DNA from: Bos javanicus
Lineage: Eukaryota; Chordata; Mammalia; Artiodactyla; Bovidae
Length of the DNA stretch: 64,000 nt
Reading direction: 5' to 3'
NCBI RefSeq assembly: GCF_032452875.1
Contig: NC_083870.1
Location: 7,006,001 to 7,070,000, forward strand
Of this stretch, positions 1 through 11,289 are shown one piece after another. Position 1 is the stretch's first letter, and the number at the start of each line of letters is the position of its first letter. A program made the translations under genes and the position numbers. The notes beneath the pieces are model-generated. The model did not search any database. It saw only the letters and a list, made by a program, of their open reading frames with translations, and was not told where the DNA came from.

Positions 1-2327
1 AATTTTTCACCATTGAGGATAACGTTTGCTGTGGGTTTGTCATATATAGCTTTTCTTATGTTGAGGTATGTTCCTTCTATTCCTGCTTTCTGGAGGGTTT
101 TTATCATAAATGGATGTTGAATTTTGTCAAAGGCTTTCTCTGCATCTATTCAGATAATCATATGGTTTTTATCTTTCAATTTGTTAATGTGCTGTATTAC
201 ATTGATTGATTTGCGGATATTGAAGAATCCTTGCATCCCTGGGATAGAGCCCACTTAGTCATGATGTATGATCTTTTTAGTATGTTTTTGTATTCTGTTT
301 GCTAGAATTTTGTTAAGGATTTTTGCACGTATGTTCATCAGTGACATTGGCCTGTAATTTTCCTTTTTTGTGGCATCGTTGTCAGGTTTTGGTATTAGGG
401 TGATGGTGGCCTCATAGAATGAGTTTGGAAGTTTACCTTCCTCTGCAATTTTCTGGAAGAGTTTGAGTAGGATAGGTGTTAGCTCTTCTCTGAATTTTTG
501 GTAGAATTCAGCTGTGAAGCCGTCTGGTCCTGGGCTTTTGTTTGTTGGAAGATTTCTGATTACAGTTTCCATTTCTGTGCTTGTGATGGGTCTGTTAAGA
601 TTTTCTATTTCTTTCAGGTTCAGTTTTGGAAAATTGTACTTTTCTAAGAATTTGCCCATTTCTTCCACGTTGTCCATTTTATTTGCATATGGTTCCTGAT
701 AGTAGTCTCTTATGATCCTTTGTATTTCTGTGTTGTCTGTTGTGATCTCTGCATTTTCATTTCTAATTTCGTTGATTTGATTCTTCTCTCTTTGTTTCTT
801 GATGAGTCTGGCTAATGGTTTGTCAATTTTATTTATCTTCTCAAAGAACCAGCTTTTAGCTTTGTTGAGTTTTGCTATGGTCTCTTTTGTTTCTTTTGCA
901 TTTATTTCCTCCTTTATTTTTAAGATTTCTTTCCTTCTACTAACCCTGGGGTTCTTCATTTCTTCCTTTTCTAGTTGCTGTAGGTGTAGAGTTAGGTTAT
1001 TTATTTGACTTTTTCCTTGTTTCTTGAGGTAAGCCTGTATTGCTATGAACCTTCCCATTAGCACTGCTTTTACAGTGTCCCATAGGTTTTGGGTTGTTGT
1101 GTTTTCATTTTCATTTGTTTCTATGCATATTTTGGTTTCTTTTTGATTTCTTCTGTGATTTGTTGGTTATTCAGCAGCGTGTTTTTCAGCCTCCATGTGT
1201 TCGAATTTTAAATAGTTTTTCTGCTGTAATTGACATCTAATCTTACTGCATTGTGGTCAGAAAATATGCTTGGAATGATTTCAGTTTTTTTGAATTTACC
1301 AAGGCTAGATTTCTGGCCCAGGATGTGATCTACCCTGGAGGAGGTTCCATGTGCACTTGAGAAAAAGGTGAAATTCATTGTTTTGGGGTGAAATGTCCTA
1401 TAGATATAAACTCGTCTATTGTATTGTTTAAAGTTTGTGTTTCCTTGTTAAATTTTCTGTTTAGTTGATCTATCCATAGCTGTGAGTGGGGTATTAAAGT
1501 CTCCCACTATTACTGTGTTATTGTTAATTTCCCCTTTCATACTTGTTAGCATTTGTCTTACATATTGTGGTGCTCCTATGTTGGGTGCATATATAATTGT
1601 TATATCTTCTTCTTGGATTGATCCTTTGATCATTATGTAGTGTCCTTCTTTGTCTCTTCTCACAGCCTTTGTTTTAAAGTCTATTTTATTTGACATGAGT
1701 ATTGCTACTCCCTGGAGAAGACCCTGGAACCCCACTCCAGTACTCTTGCCATGGACGGAGGAGCCTGGTGGGCTACGGTCCATGGGGTCGCTAGGAGTCG
1801 GACACGACTGAGCAACTTCATTTTCACTTTTCACTTTTATGCATTGGAGAAGGAAATGGTAACCCACTCCAGTGTTCTTGCCTGGAGAATCCCAGGGACG
1901 GAGGAGCCTGGTGGGCTACAGTCCATGGGGTCGCTAGGAGTGGGACATGATTGAGCAACTTCATTTTCAGTTTTCACTTTTATGCATTGGAGAAGGAAAT
2001 GGTAACCCACTCCAGTGTTCTTGCCTGGAGAATCCCAGGGACAGTGGAGCCTGGTGGGCTGCCGTCTATGGGGTCACACAGAGTCGGACATGACTGAAGT
2101 GACTTAGCATTGCTAGTCCTGCTTTCTTTTGGTCTCCATTTGCATGGAATATCTTTTTCTAGACCTTCACTTTCAGTCTGTATGTGTCCCTTGTTTCGAG
2201 GTGGGTCTCTTGTAGACAACATATATAGGGGGTCTTGTTTTTGTATCCATTCAGCCAGTCTTTGTCTTTTGGTTGAGGTATTCAACCCATTGACATTTAA
2301 GGTAATTATTGATAAGTATGATCCCAT
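1..2327 (-). pseudogene. L1 ORF2 (endonuclease-reverse transcriptase), broken and truncated
   Basis: ORF2 starts at 2327 with MGSYLSIITLNVNGLN, the usual start of the L1 AP-type endonuclease, followed by KRQRLAEWIQKQDP. A frameshift follows almost at once. The endonuclease is then split by a Bov-A2 SINE at 1711-2108; the piece beyond it contains KIDFKTKAVRRDKEGHY. The linker and N-terminal RT region is open from 1064 to 258 and contains the RT motifs NKSPGPDGFTAEFYQ and ATITLIPKP. A TAA (complement of 255-257) replaces the glutamine of the usual HHDQVGFIP, and a TGA (complement of 150-152) replaces the serine of IISIDAEKAF. The catalytic FADD would lie beyond the window edge. ORF2 protein normally nicks DNA and copies L1 RNA at the target; this copy cannot. 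Confidence 0.92.
1711..2108 (+). mobile_element. Bov-A2 SINE with three monomers, inserted in L1 ORF2
   Basis: Three tandem Bov-A monomers of about 125-140 bp follow one another, each starting near GGAGAAG(G/A) and containing the GGAGCCTGGTGGGCT core. Flanks ATTGCTACTC (1701-1710) and ATTGCTAGTC (2109-2118) form a 10 bp target-site duplication with one mismatch. The other L1 copy carries the undisturbed site at about 13520-13530. Bov-A2 normally has two monomers, so the third is unusual. Confidence 0.9.
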
Positions 2328-2341
2328 TGCTATTTACTTTA

Positions 2342-3257
2342 TTATTTTGGGTTCGAGTTTGTATACCCTTTCTGTGTTTCCTGTCTAAAGAAATCCTTTA
2401 GCATTTGTTGAAGAGCTGGTTTGCTGGTGCTGAATTCTCTCAGCTTTTGCTTGTCTGTAAAGCTTTTGATTTCTTCTTCATATTTGAATGAGATCCTTGC
2501 TGGGTACAGTAATCTTGGCTGTAGGTTATTTTCTTTCACCACTTTAAGTATATCTTGCCATTCCCTCTGGCTTGAAGAGTTTCTATTGAAAGATCAGTGG
2601 TTATCCTTATGGGAATCCCCTTGTGTGTTATTTGTTGTTTTTCCCCTGCTGCTTTTAATATTGTTCTTTGTGTTTGACCTTGTTAATTTGATTAATATGT
2701 GTCTTGGGATATTTTGCCTTGGGTTTATCCTGTTTGGGACTCTCTGGGTTACTTGGACTTGGTTTATTATTTCCTTCCCCATTTTAGGGAAGTATTCAAC
2801 TATTATCTCCTCAAGCATTTTCTCATGGTTTTTTTTTTTTTTTTCTTCTGGGACCCCTATGATTTGAATGTTGGGGCGTTTAACATTGTCCCAGAGGTCT
2901 CTGAGGTTGTCCTCATTTCTTTTAATTCTTTTTTCTTTTTTCCTATCTGCTTCATTTATTTTTACCATTCTATCTTCTATCTCACTTATCCTATCTTCTG
3001 CCTCTGTTATTCTCCTATTGGTTCCCTCCAGAGTGTTTTTGATCTCATTTATTGCATTATTCATTATTGATTGACTCTTTTTTTATTTCTTCTAGGTCCT
3101 TGTTAAACCTTTCTTGCATCTTCTCGATCCTGGTCTCCAGGCTATTTATCTGTAACTCCAATTTGTTTTCAAGGTTTTGTATCATTTTTACTATCATTAT
3201 TCGGAATTCTTTATCAGGTAGATTCCCTATTTCTTCCTTGTTTAGTTTGGTGGGCAT
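2342..3257 (-). pseudogene. L1 ORF1 (RNA-binding chaperone), frameshifted
   Basis: L1 ORF1 encodes a trimeric coiled-coil RNA-binding protein that packages L1 RNA. Here three overlapping minus-strand pieces cover it: 3257-3057 (MPTKLNKEEIGN, then the coiled coil with NLENKLELQINSLETRIEKM), 3064-2594 (ITEAEDRISEIEDR and the RRM core with LRDLWDNVKRPNIQIIGVPE) and 2542-2342 (C-terminal domain, LQPRLLYPARISFKYE and ALQQMLKDFF). The pieces lie in different frames, so at least two frameshifts separate them. A T-run at 2828-2846 (A-run in the coding strand) lies in the region encoding the lysine-rich loop after GVPEE. ORF1 ends just before the ORF2 start at 2327. Confidence 0.9.
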
Positions 3258-3779
3258 TTATCCTGTTCCTTTGCCTGCTGGGTACTTCTCTGCCTTTTCA
3301 TCTTGTTTAGATTGCTGTGTTTGGGGTGGCCTTTCTGTATTCTGGCAGTTTGTGGTTCCTCTTTATTGTGGAGGTTGCTTGCTATGGGTGGGGTTGTACG
3401 GGTGGCTTGTCAAGGTTTTCTAGTTGGGGAAGCTTGCATCAATGTTCTGGTGGGTGGAGCTGGATTTCTTCTCTCTGGAGTGCAATGAAGTGTCCAGTAA
3501 TGTTTTGAGATGTCAATGGGTTTGGTGTGACTTTGGGCAGCCTGTATATTGAAGCTCAGGTCTATGTTCCTGTGTTGCTGGAGAATTTGTATGGTATGTC
3601 TTGCTCTGGAACTTGTTGGCCCTTGGATAGTGCTTGGTTTCAGTGTAGGTATGGAGGCATTTGATGAGCTCCTATTGATTAATGTTCCCTGGAGTCAGGA
3701 GTTCTCTAGTGTTCTCAGGATTTGGACTTAAGCCTCCTGCCTCTGGTTTTCAGTCTTATTCTTACAGTAGCCTCAAGAC

Positions 3780-4560
3780 TTCTCCATCTATACAGCATCA
3801 ATGATAAAACATCTAGGTTAATGATGAAAAGCTCCTCCACAGTGAGAAACACCTGGAGAGGTTCACAGAATTACATGGAGAAGAGAAGAGTGGGGAGGGA
3901 GATAGAGGTAATCAGGAGGAGAAGAGGGGGAATCAAAAGAGGTGAGAACAAGCTAGCCAATAATCACTTCCCTATGTGCTCTCCACAGTCTGGATCCCTC
4001 AGAAATGTTTACGGAGTTATACAGAGAAGAGGGAGGAAGGAGACAGAGGTGGTCAGCAGGATATAGGGGGAATCAAAAGGAGAGAGACAGATCCAGCCAG
4101 TAATCAGTTCCCTAAGTGTTCTCCGCTTCTCCGTTGGAGAAGGCAATGGCCACCCACTCCAGTACTCTTGCCTGGAAAATCCCATGGACAGAGGAGCCTG
4201 GTGGGCTGCAGTCCATGGAGTCGCAAAGAGTCGGACACAACTGAGTGACTTCACTTTCACTTTTCCCTTTCATGCATTGGATAAGGAAATGGTAACCCAC
4301 TCCAGTGTTCTTGCCTGGAGAGTCCCAGGGATGGCGGAGCCTGGTGGGCTGCCATCTATGGGGTCGCACAGAGTCGGACACGACTGAAGTGACTTAGCAG
4401 CAGCAAGTGTTCACAGCCTGGAACACACAAAGAGATTCACAGAGTTGGGTAGAGAAGAGAAGGGGGAGGGAGGAGATAGAGATGACCTGGTGAAGAAAAA
4501 GGCGAGTCCAAAGGAGGAGAGAGCAGTCAAGCCAGTAATCTCACTCCCAAGTAAAAATGG
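3780..4560 (-). repeat. Tandem ~140 bp monomers in L1 5' UTR
   Basis: On the minus strand the 5' UTR contains about three successive versions of one unit. Each carries a pyrimidine-rich CTCCTCC...CTTCTCTTCTC tract, then CTGTG, then a GGAGA(A/G)...CTTAGG-type stretch. One unit is split by the Bov-A2 SINE at 4122-4404. The same units occur in the second L1 at 11290-11730. The arrangement resembles the promoter monomers of mouse L1, although the unit sequence differs. Confidence 0.6.
4122..4404 (+). mobile_element. Bov-A2 SINE in L1 5' UTR
   Basis: A two-monomer Bov-A2 runs from the GGAGAAGGCAATGG start at 4135 to an (AGC)n-like tail. AAGTGTTC occurs on both sides (4114-4121 and 4405-4412) as the target-site duplication. 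The second L1 shows the empty site near 11440. Confidence 0.9.
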
Positions 4561-5740
4561 GTAGGTACTGAAGATTGGGTTTGTAAAGGTACAAAGTTGA
4601 TAACAAATATCAAAAAGCAAAGATAAAAAATCTAGAGGTTAGATTCTCAAAAATACAATATTAAAAAAAGTCACAAAAATTAAAATATATATATATGAAG
4701 TTTGCTTTAAAATAGGGTTTTTTGGCAAGGTAATAGTAGGTTGTGAAAATGAAAATTAAAGGAGTAATAGGGGACTTAATTTTTTTTTTTTAATTTAAAA
4801 AATGATAATAGTAAAATATATCTAGGACTTTCTCTGGAGCTGTTGTGGACAGTGTGGGGTCAGTTCATTTCCAGATAGTTCCTTGGTCCACCTTGTACTT
4901 CTCAAGGTCTATAGGCCCCTTCCTATGTAGTCAGTGCTAACTGCAGGGTTTTAATCTATTGCACCTGTCACTTCCAAAGTGGCTCCCTCTGTTTATTTTG
5001 GCTTCTTCTGTTTGCTGGTCTCTTCAGTGTCTAATTTCTGCCCTGACACAAGGGGGGTGGTGGTGGTCACTTTTTTTAGGCTCACTTGTTCAGTCGTGCT
5101 GTGGGGAGGGAGAAACACTGCAAACATATATCACTGGCATGTCCTCACAGTGATTCAGCCACACTGGGTTTGCCTCTGCTCACAGCGAGTGTGCTTGCCC
5201 AGTCTACACTACTCAGGCTCTAGGTTGCTCTGCCGGGAGCTGTCTGATGCTGGCTCTGGGTTGTATGCACTCCCCAGGTCTAAGCCGCTCAGGTTCAGGT
5301 TCTCAGGTACTCCACAAAAGTGCAGACTTTGTGGGCCTGCGTTTTGTGCCTGTCCCAGGTCCGAGTAGCTCAGGTGAGGTGCTTGGCGAGCACAGTCATC
5401 CCCAGTTGAAAGCTGCAACTTATCGCCTCCCCCATCCCTGCCACTTGGTTTTCTGGATGTACAACAGGCATGCCTTCTCAGGTGTGCCATATGTCTCTTC
5501 TTGGGAGCTGATCTCTGGCTGCGACCCTCTCGGTGGATGTCGACCATCCAGAATCCCAAGAAGTCTTGGTTAGCAACGAAGCCTGCTTGCAGTTTGGTAG
5601 AGGATGCCTCTCTGGGGCCACAATTGCCTCCTTCTGGCTCTGGCTGCCCTCGCCTGCCTATCTCTGATGGGGGATGGGCCGGTCCACAGCCGGTTAGCTC
5701 TGCTCAGTCCTTTGTTCTGTGAGCAGGCCTGGTGATGTCT

Positions 5741-5857
5741 TGCTGCTGCTGCTGCTGCTAAGTCGCTTCAGTCGTGTCCGATTCTGTGCAACCCCAGAGA
5801 TGGCAGCCCACTAGGCTTCCCCACCCCTGGGATTCTCTAGGCAAGAACACTGGAGTG
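5741..5857 (-). mobile_element. Bov-A monomer, minus strand, in L1 5' UTR
   Basis: A run of TGC triplets at 5741-5758 (complement of the (GCA)n SINE tail) is followed by AAGTCGCTTCAGTCGTGTCC and one Bov-A monomer in reverse. GGTGATGTCT (5731-5740) and GGTGGTGTCT (5858-5867) form the target-site duplication. Confidence 0.88.
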
Positions 5858-6417
5858 GGTGGTGTCTTAGGTTAGGGCTTTTTGAGGGATAGCTATCCCA
5901 CAGTCTGGGTTGCTATCACAAGCTAGGTCCCTCAGATTGCCCTCAGGGCATTCAGGCCCAGTCCTTACCCTAAGCAGTGCAGCCCGCGCATCCCTGTCCA
6001 GCCCCCACTTGCTAGTGGGGGATGCAAGCATCTGGGCTGCTGCTCCGCTGGGAGTTGCTGTTAGGCACATAATCTGTGGGTTTTAATTATTTATTTATTT
6101 TTCCTCCTGGTTTTTTTGCCCTCTGAGATTCCAAGGCTTGCCACAGACCCACCAGAGAGAGTGTTTCCTGGTGTTTGGAAACTTCTCTCTTTTTAAGACT
6201 CCCTTCCCGGGACGGATCTCCATCCCTACCTCTTTTGTCTCTCTTTTTATATTTTATATTTTGTCCTACCTCCTTTCGAAGACAATGGGCTGCCTTTCTG
6301 GGTGCCTGATGTCCTCCACCAGCATTTAGAAGTTGTTTTGTGGAATTTGCTTGGCGTTCAAATGTTCTTTTGATGAATTTGTGGGGGAGAAAGTGGTCTC
6401 CCCATCCTATTCCTCTG

Positions 6418-6425
6418 CCATCTTA
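6418..6425 (-). promoter_or_regulatory. Candidate YY1 site at the L1 5' end
   Basis: The minus strand reads AAGATGGC 11 bases inside the L1 5' end. A YY1 site at this position is known to set the transcription start of human L1. The same motif lies at the same offset in the plus-strand L1. Function is inferred. Confidence 0.45.
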
Positions 6426-6442
6426 GGATCGCCCCTTTCTTT

Positions 6443-6616
6443 CCTTTTAAAATTTGGCTGTGCCGGGTCTTAGTTGCAGCATGTGGGATCTTTGGTTGCA
6501 GCTTGTGAACACTTAATTGTGGCATGTGATATCTAGTTCCCTGACCAGGGATCAAACCCAGGCTCCCTGCATCAGGAGCTTGAAGTCTCAGCCACTGGAC
6601 TACCAGGGAATTCCAT
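6443..6616 (-). mobile_element. CHR-type tRNA-derived SINE
   Basis: Minus-strand CHR SINE: its start reads GGAATTCCCTGGTAGTCCAG in complement at 6597-6616, followed by a B-box-like GGGTTTGATCCCTGGTCAGG and the GCAACTAAGACCC-type tail. It lies between the L1 5' end and the hAT-derived pseudogene and marks where the latter's C-terminal homology stops. Confidence 0.8.
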
Positions 6617-7830
6617 CATAGTTTTTCTATGAATGGCAGGATACCCTTATTTTGCCAAAATCCAAAACTTGTCTAGGGGCAAGACAGTACATCTCATCTT
6701 TGGTGTGTGATCAAATTGTAGATCACGAATTTCTTTCTCTTCTATCATAGCCAAGCACAGAACATTCAGGGGGAAAAAAAAAAAGTTTCCTCACCCAGTC
6801 ATCCATTTGGATTGGAAGCAGGAAAAAAAAAAAAAAAAAACTGTTCAGTTTTGTTCTCTGTTATTTCCAGGTCATTTTTAGTAAGACTCAAAACTTGCTG
6901 GTTTCTTCTAATCCAAAGCAGCGGTGAAACATGTTTGAAATTTCGCTTTACAATGTGATTTTTTCAAAGACTCAAGTTTCCTTTTAAATACAAGATCTTG
7001 TATTTACAAATTTGTATTTATAAATACAAATCTTGTCACTTAAGTTCAGACATTTTCTTCAGGAGCTTACAGAGACTTATTCAGCTTGTTCATGGGATCA
7101 AAAATGTCTGCCTAGAATGCTGGTTTCTGTAGCTATTCTTCATCTTCAAAGTACCCAGCAAAATCTGGCCTTCTAGTTTCTTGAAAGCAGTCCTGCAATT
7201 CACCTTTCAGTTCAAACCCCTGTTAAGAAGTCTTCCTTTGCCAGTCACCAGATATCTGTGGGTAGCAGGACACTTGTGTTCTTTGTCCAGTTTTTTTTTC
7301 ATAGACTTTTAAACATTTTTGAATGAATAGGTCTCTGTTTAATAAAGTTAAGCATTTTTTTGTAGCATCACCATAAGTTTTTTAAATCATTTCCCAGAGT
7401 TTTTCAATAGCACCTCTCTTTGAAGAAGTCAGTCTGCTGTGATAATATCAGGATTTTTTTTTAATAACTCATGGTGAAACCTCTCATGGAACCAGCCTTT
7501 AATGGAACATTGTTATTTATACTTGCACCCAGGATAACCATCTTTTCTAGAAACAAAGACACTCAACATTTCCTGTGTTTTTCTTGCTTTGCTCTACCCT
7601 TTGCCACAGAAAAGGTTTTTTTTAAATATTATCATCATTAAAAAATCTTACAAATGCTACAGAATATTTACTTCTGAGGTCTGTTAACTCATCAACCTGG
7701 GTAAAGAAATTCTGCTTCTTCAGTTTTTTATACAAAGCCTCTTCAGTATCATGTGACTTGTCATTGCTGTGTTGATTTATTGTACTTTTGAGAGTGGAAC
7801 ATTCTCAGTGTCTCATATTACATGCAGTAG
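6617..7830 (-). pseudogene. hAT-transposase-derived pseudogene (ZBED5/GTF2IRD2/FAM200-like)
   Basis: Conceptual minus-strand translation, switching frames and reading through stops, gives in order: LKKQNFFTQVDELTD (the LDESTD region of hAT proteins) near 7700, then VAFVRFFNDDNI, then AGSMRGF near 7480, then NPDIITAD.LLQREVLLKN (the ...HREVL... block) near 7440, then ADIFDPMNKLNKSL near 7090-7120, then VFKRKLESLKK near 7000, then VLPLDKFWILAK near 6680. The order and spacing match the catalytic region of domesticated hAT proteins such as ZBED5. These proteins came from Buster/Charlie transposases and have largely unknown nuclear roles. Several stops and frameshifts make it dead. I saw no BED zinc finger. 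A processed copy of a host ZBED-like gene or an old transposon are both possible. Confidence 0.72.
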
Positions 7831-8100
7831 ACTAAAAAATGCCCCCCAAAGATATCCCTAGAAACTGTGAATGTTAACTCTGCTCTGTCTTTACATCACC
7901 TTCTTCTCTATGTCAACTGCCCTTGTCATCTCCCTCTTATAAGAACATGTGACTGCATCACCATACAGTACGAGATAATATCCTCATCTTAAAACCATTT
8001 GCCACATCTGCAAAGACCATTTCTTCCAAACAAAGTAACATTCACAGGTTCTGGGGAACAGAAATGGACTTGGCTATAGGAGTCATCATGAGCCTACCAA
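7831..8100 (-). repeat. Old interspersed repeat, LTR-like, family uncertain
   Basis: In complement the segment contains CCCCAGAACCTGTGAATGTT, TTTGCAGATGTGGC and CTTATAAGAGG in an order familiar from common old mammalian dispersed repeats. It interrupts or bounds the N-terminal side of the hAT-like pseudogene. I could not name the family safely. Confidence 0.4.
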
Positions 8101-9000
8101 AATGGACTAGGACAACTTCAAATACCAGCCCGTGTAAAAGCCATTGATAATCAGCCTTCACTGTATAAATGGACTTCTTTTATGTCTTTTATTTTATCAG
8201 TGCAGTGAAATTCTTCAAATGACTGTCATTTCATCATTAACCTCAAGAGAACTTTTCACAGCCTAGGTCTAAACTTTTTCTCTTTCATCTTATGACTCAT
8301 CTTTGAAAATCATCACAGGTGATCATTGGTCATGTAAAATATAATTATTAATATAAAATGGAAAGGTATAAAAACATAACCAAATGAGAAGATTGCAAGG
8401 AATGTGAAGACTTTACAATACAATTTAAAATTTACATACAACAAATAATCCATGTTCTGCAATGTTTACAATAATAGCAAAGCTACATGAATAGCTGAGT
8501 TGTGGCACACCAAATTTCCTTCTTTAGAATAAAAATTTCCCTGGGATTTTCCATTACACTAGTTAAGTTTCCTCACCACTTTTAAGGCAGCTGGTGGCTT
8601 GGTGGCTTACAAGAGGAGGTTTGGGGAGACAAATGGAAAAAAGAGGCCGATATCATCAGCCTATAATCACCCTATCCATGCAGTACAGTGCTCAGCAATT
8701 GTCACATTGAAAACTGAGAATACGCTAACTTAACGAACATGGTCCTACTGTGTGTCACACAGTGGGGCTAAAGACCTCTGAATGAAATTGCTAGCAGGGC
8801 TGTTGGGTCACCATCCCCCACTGTAAGCACTAGCACTGAGCAGCACATAACATATAAAAATGATAAGTTTTCATTCACAATTTCTCACTGAACTCACATG
8901 TGAAGTTTCCATGGAACCTGACTGTAAACTCTGATTTAGATATTTTGTGACTACAAGAGTGAAATAAGCCAAGAACATCTGCTTTTTATTTTTCTTTCTT
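8101..9000. other. No recognisable gene or repeat
   Basis: AT-rich sequence between the old repeat and the plus-strand L1. It has no long open frame and no repeat I can name. It may contain further decayed N-terminal sequence of the hAT-like pseudogene, but I could not align any. Confidence 0.4.
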
Positions 9001-9024
9001 TAAAATACTTATGGGGGCGGTCCT

Positions 9025-9032
9025 AAGATGGC
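9025..9032 (+). promoter_or_regulatory. Candidate YY1 site at the L1 5' end
   Basis: AAGATGGC lies 12 bases into the element, as in human L1, where YY1 binding at this place sets the start of transcription. It mirrors the site at 6418-6425 on the other strand, so two L1 promoters point away from a shared 2.6 kb spacer. Confidence 0.45.
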
Positions 9033-9534
9033 GGAGGAATAGGACGGGGCGACCACTTTCTGTCCCACAAATTCATCAAAAGAACATTTGAACGCCAAGC
9101 AAATTCCTCAAAAACAACTTCTGAACGCTGGCAGAGGACATCAGGCACCCAGAAAGGCAGCCCATTGTCTTCAAAAGGAGGTAGGACAAAATATAAAAGA
9201 TAAAAAGAGAGACAAAAGAGTTAGGGATGGAGACCCATCCCAGGAACGGGAGGAGAAGTTTCCAAACACCAGGGAATCCCCTCACCAGAGGGTCTATGGG
9301 GAGTTTTGGAATCTCAGAGGGCGACATAACCGAGAGGAAAAATAAATAACCCACAGATTTCGGGCCTAATGGCAACTCCCAGAGAAGTAGCCCAGAGACT
9401 TTCATCCACCACCAGCAAGTGGGGGCTGAACAGGGAGGCACAGGCTGCATTGCTTAGGGTAAGGACCGGCCCTGAACACCCTGAGGGCAATCTGAGGGAA
9501 CTAACATGAGATAGCAACCGAAACTGTGGGAGAG

Positions 9535-9536
<2 letters not shown>

Positions 9537-9573
<37 letters not shown>
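9537..9573 (+). repeat. (GA)n microsatellite
   Basis: About 18 GA units in the L1 5' UTR, absent from the corresponding place of the minus-strand L1, so it expanded in this copy. Confidence 0.95.
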
Positions 9574-9576
<3 letters not shown>

Positions 9577-10555
9577 TATCCCATAAAAAGCCCTAACCTA
9601 AGGCTCTTAAACCTAACTGCAGACGGCTCACAGAACAAAGGGCTGAGAGAATACCAGAGGAGAGCTAGCCATCTTTGGACTGGCCCATCCCCCGCTGGAG
9701 GCAGGGAGGCAGGCGGGTGGCAGCCAGAGCCAGAAAGGGACAATCTCGGCCCCAGAGACAGCATGCTCTACCAAACTTCATGCAGCCTCCCAGTTGCTAA
9801 CCAAGACTTCCTGGGACTCTGGATGGTTGACATCCACCGAGGGTCGCAGTCAGAGATCAGCTCCCCAGAAGAGACACACAGCAGGCCTGAGAGTGGCTGG
9901 GATGGAGGCGGCGATAAGATGCACCCCCTACCTGGGGAAAGTGCGCTCATGAAGCACCTAGTCACCTGAGCTGCTCAGACCTGGGAAGGGCACAAAACAC
10001 AGGCCCAACCGAGTCTGTGCCTTTGTGGAGTACCCGAGAACCTGAACCTAAGTGGCTTAGACCTGGGAAGTACACGCAACCCAGGGCCCACTTTAGACAG
10101 TTCCTCTCCAGAGCAACCCAGAGCCTGAGCAGTGTAGACTGGGAAAGCACGCACGCCGTAAGCGGGGGCAAACCCAGTGTGGCCCAGACACTGCGAGCAC
10201 TCACCACACACGCCAGTGATATTTGTTTGCAGTGTTCCTCCCTCCCCACAGCACGACTGAACAAGTGAGCCTAAACAAGAGACCACCTCCGCCCCCTTGT
10301 GTCAGGGAGGAAATTAGACACTGAAGAGACCTGCAAACAGAAGAAGCCAAATAAACAGAGGGAACCGCTTTGGAAGTGACAGGTGCAATAGATTAAAACC
10401 CTGTAGTTAGCACTGGCTACGTTGAAAGGGGCCTATAGATCTTGAGAAGTATAAGCTGGAACAAGGAACTATCTGAAACTGAACTGACCCCACACTGGCC
10501 ACAACAGCTCCAGAGAAAGTCCTAGATATATTTTTACTATTATCGTTTTTTAAAC

Positions 10556-10559
<4 letters not shown>

Positions 10560-10612
<53 letters not shown>
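10560..10612 (+). repeat. (TA)n microsatellite
   Basis: About 26 TA units directly upstream of the BovB fragment in the L1 5' UTR. The sister L1 has only an A/T-rich tract here. Confidence 0.95.
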
Positions 10613-10616
<4 letters not shown>

Positions 10617-10619
10617 ACC

Positions 10620-11112
10620 TACAGAAACATTACTTTGCCAACAAAGGTCCATCTAGTCAATGCTATGGTTTTTCCAGTGGTCATGTATGGATGTGAGAGT
10701 TGGACTGTGAAGAAAGCTGAGCGTCAAACACCAAAGAATTGATGCTTTTGAACTGTGGTGTTGGAGAAGACTCTTGAGAGTCCCTTGGACTGCAAGGAGA
10801 TCCAACCAGTCCATCCTAAAGGAGATCAGTCCTGGGTGTTCATTGGAAGGACTGATGCTGAAGCTGAAATTTCAATATTTAGGCCACCTCATGCGAAGCG
10901 TTAACTCATTGGAAAAGACCCTGATGCTGGGAGGGATTGAGGGAAGGAAGAGAAGGGGACGACAGAGGATGAGATGGCTGGATGGCATCATCGACTCAAT
11001 GGACATGAGTTTGGGTAAACTCCAGGACTGGTGATGGACAGGGAGGCCTGGCATGCTGCGATTCATGGAGTCGCAAAGAGTTGGACATGACTGAGTGACT
11101 GAACTGAACTGA
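10620..11112 (+). mobile_element. BovB (RTE) 3' end, ART2A-like
   Basis: The last ~490 bp of BovB, starting at ACATTACTTTGCC and ending in an ACTGA repeat tail. Conceptual translation gives the usual C-terminal reading with VPWTARRSNQSILKEISPG and FQYLGHLMR. It is inserted in the L1 5' UTR; the minus-strand L1 shows the uninterrupted sequence near 4700-4760. Confidence 0.9.
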
Positions 11113-11289
11113 TTATCTTGCAAAAAAGCCCCCTATTTTAAAGAAAACTTCATATATATATTTTTTAATTTTTGTGATTTTTTTAATATTGTATTTTTGA
11201 GAGTCTAACCTCTACTCTAGATTTTTAATCCTTACTTTTTGGTATTTTTTAAATCAATTTTGTACCTTTAAGAATCCAATCTTCAGTAC

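Larger units (their letters stand above)
1..6435 (-). mobile_element. L1 LINE (L1_BT type), near full length, 3' end outside window
   Basis: Read on the minus strand this is a long bovine-type L1: a 5' end at 6435 beginning GGGGCGATCCTAAGATGGC, a ~3.1 kb 5' UTR, ORF1 (about 3257-2342) and ORF2 from 2327 to the window edge, where the reverse transcriptase domain is cut. It aligns along its whole length with the plus-strand L1 at 9013-17458. Three Bov-A2 SINEs sit inside it (1711-2108, 4122-4404, 5741-5857). Frameshifts, stops and the SINE in the endonuclease domain make it inactive. The family assignment comes from ORF1/ORF2 protein similarity and the ruminant context; the subfamily name is inferred. 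Confidence 0.93.

Noticed and set aside
2421..3423. Series of plus-strand hydrophobic frames
   Set aside because: Shadows of minus-strand L1 ORF1, with A-rich coding read in antisense.
5741..5760. TGC triplet run as a possible coding polyglutamine or disease-type repeat
   Set aside because: It is the complement of the (GCA)n tail of a Bov-A SINE.
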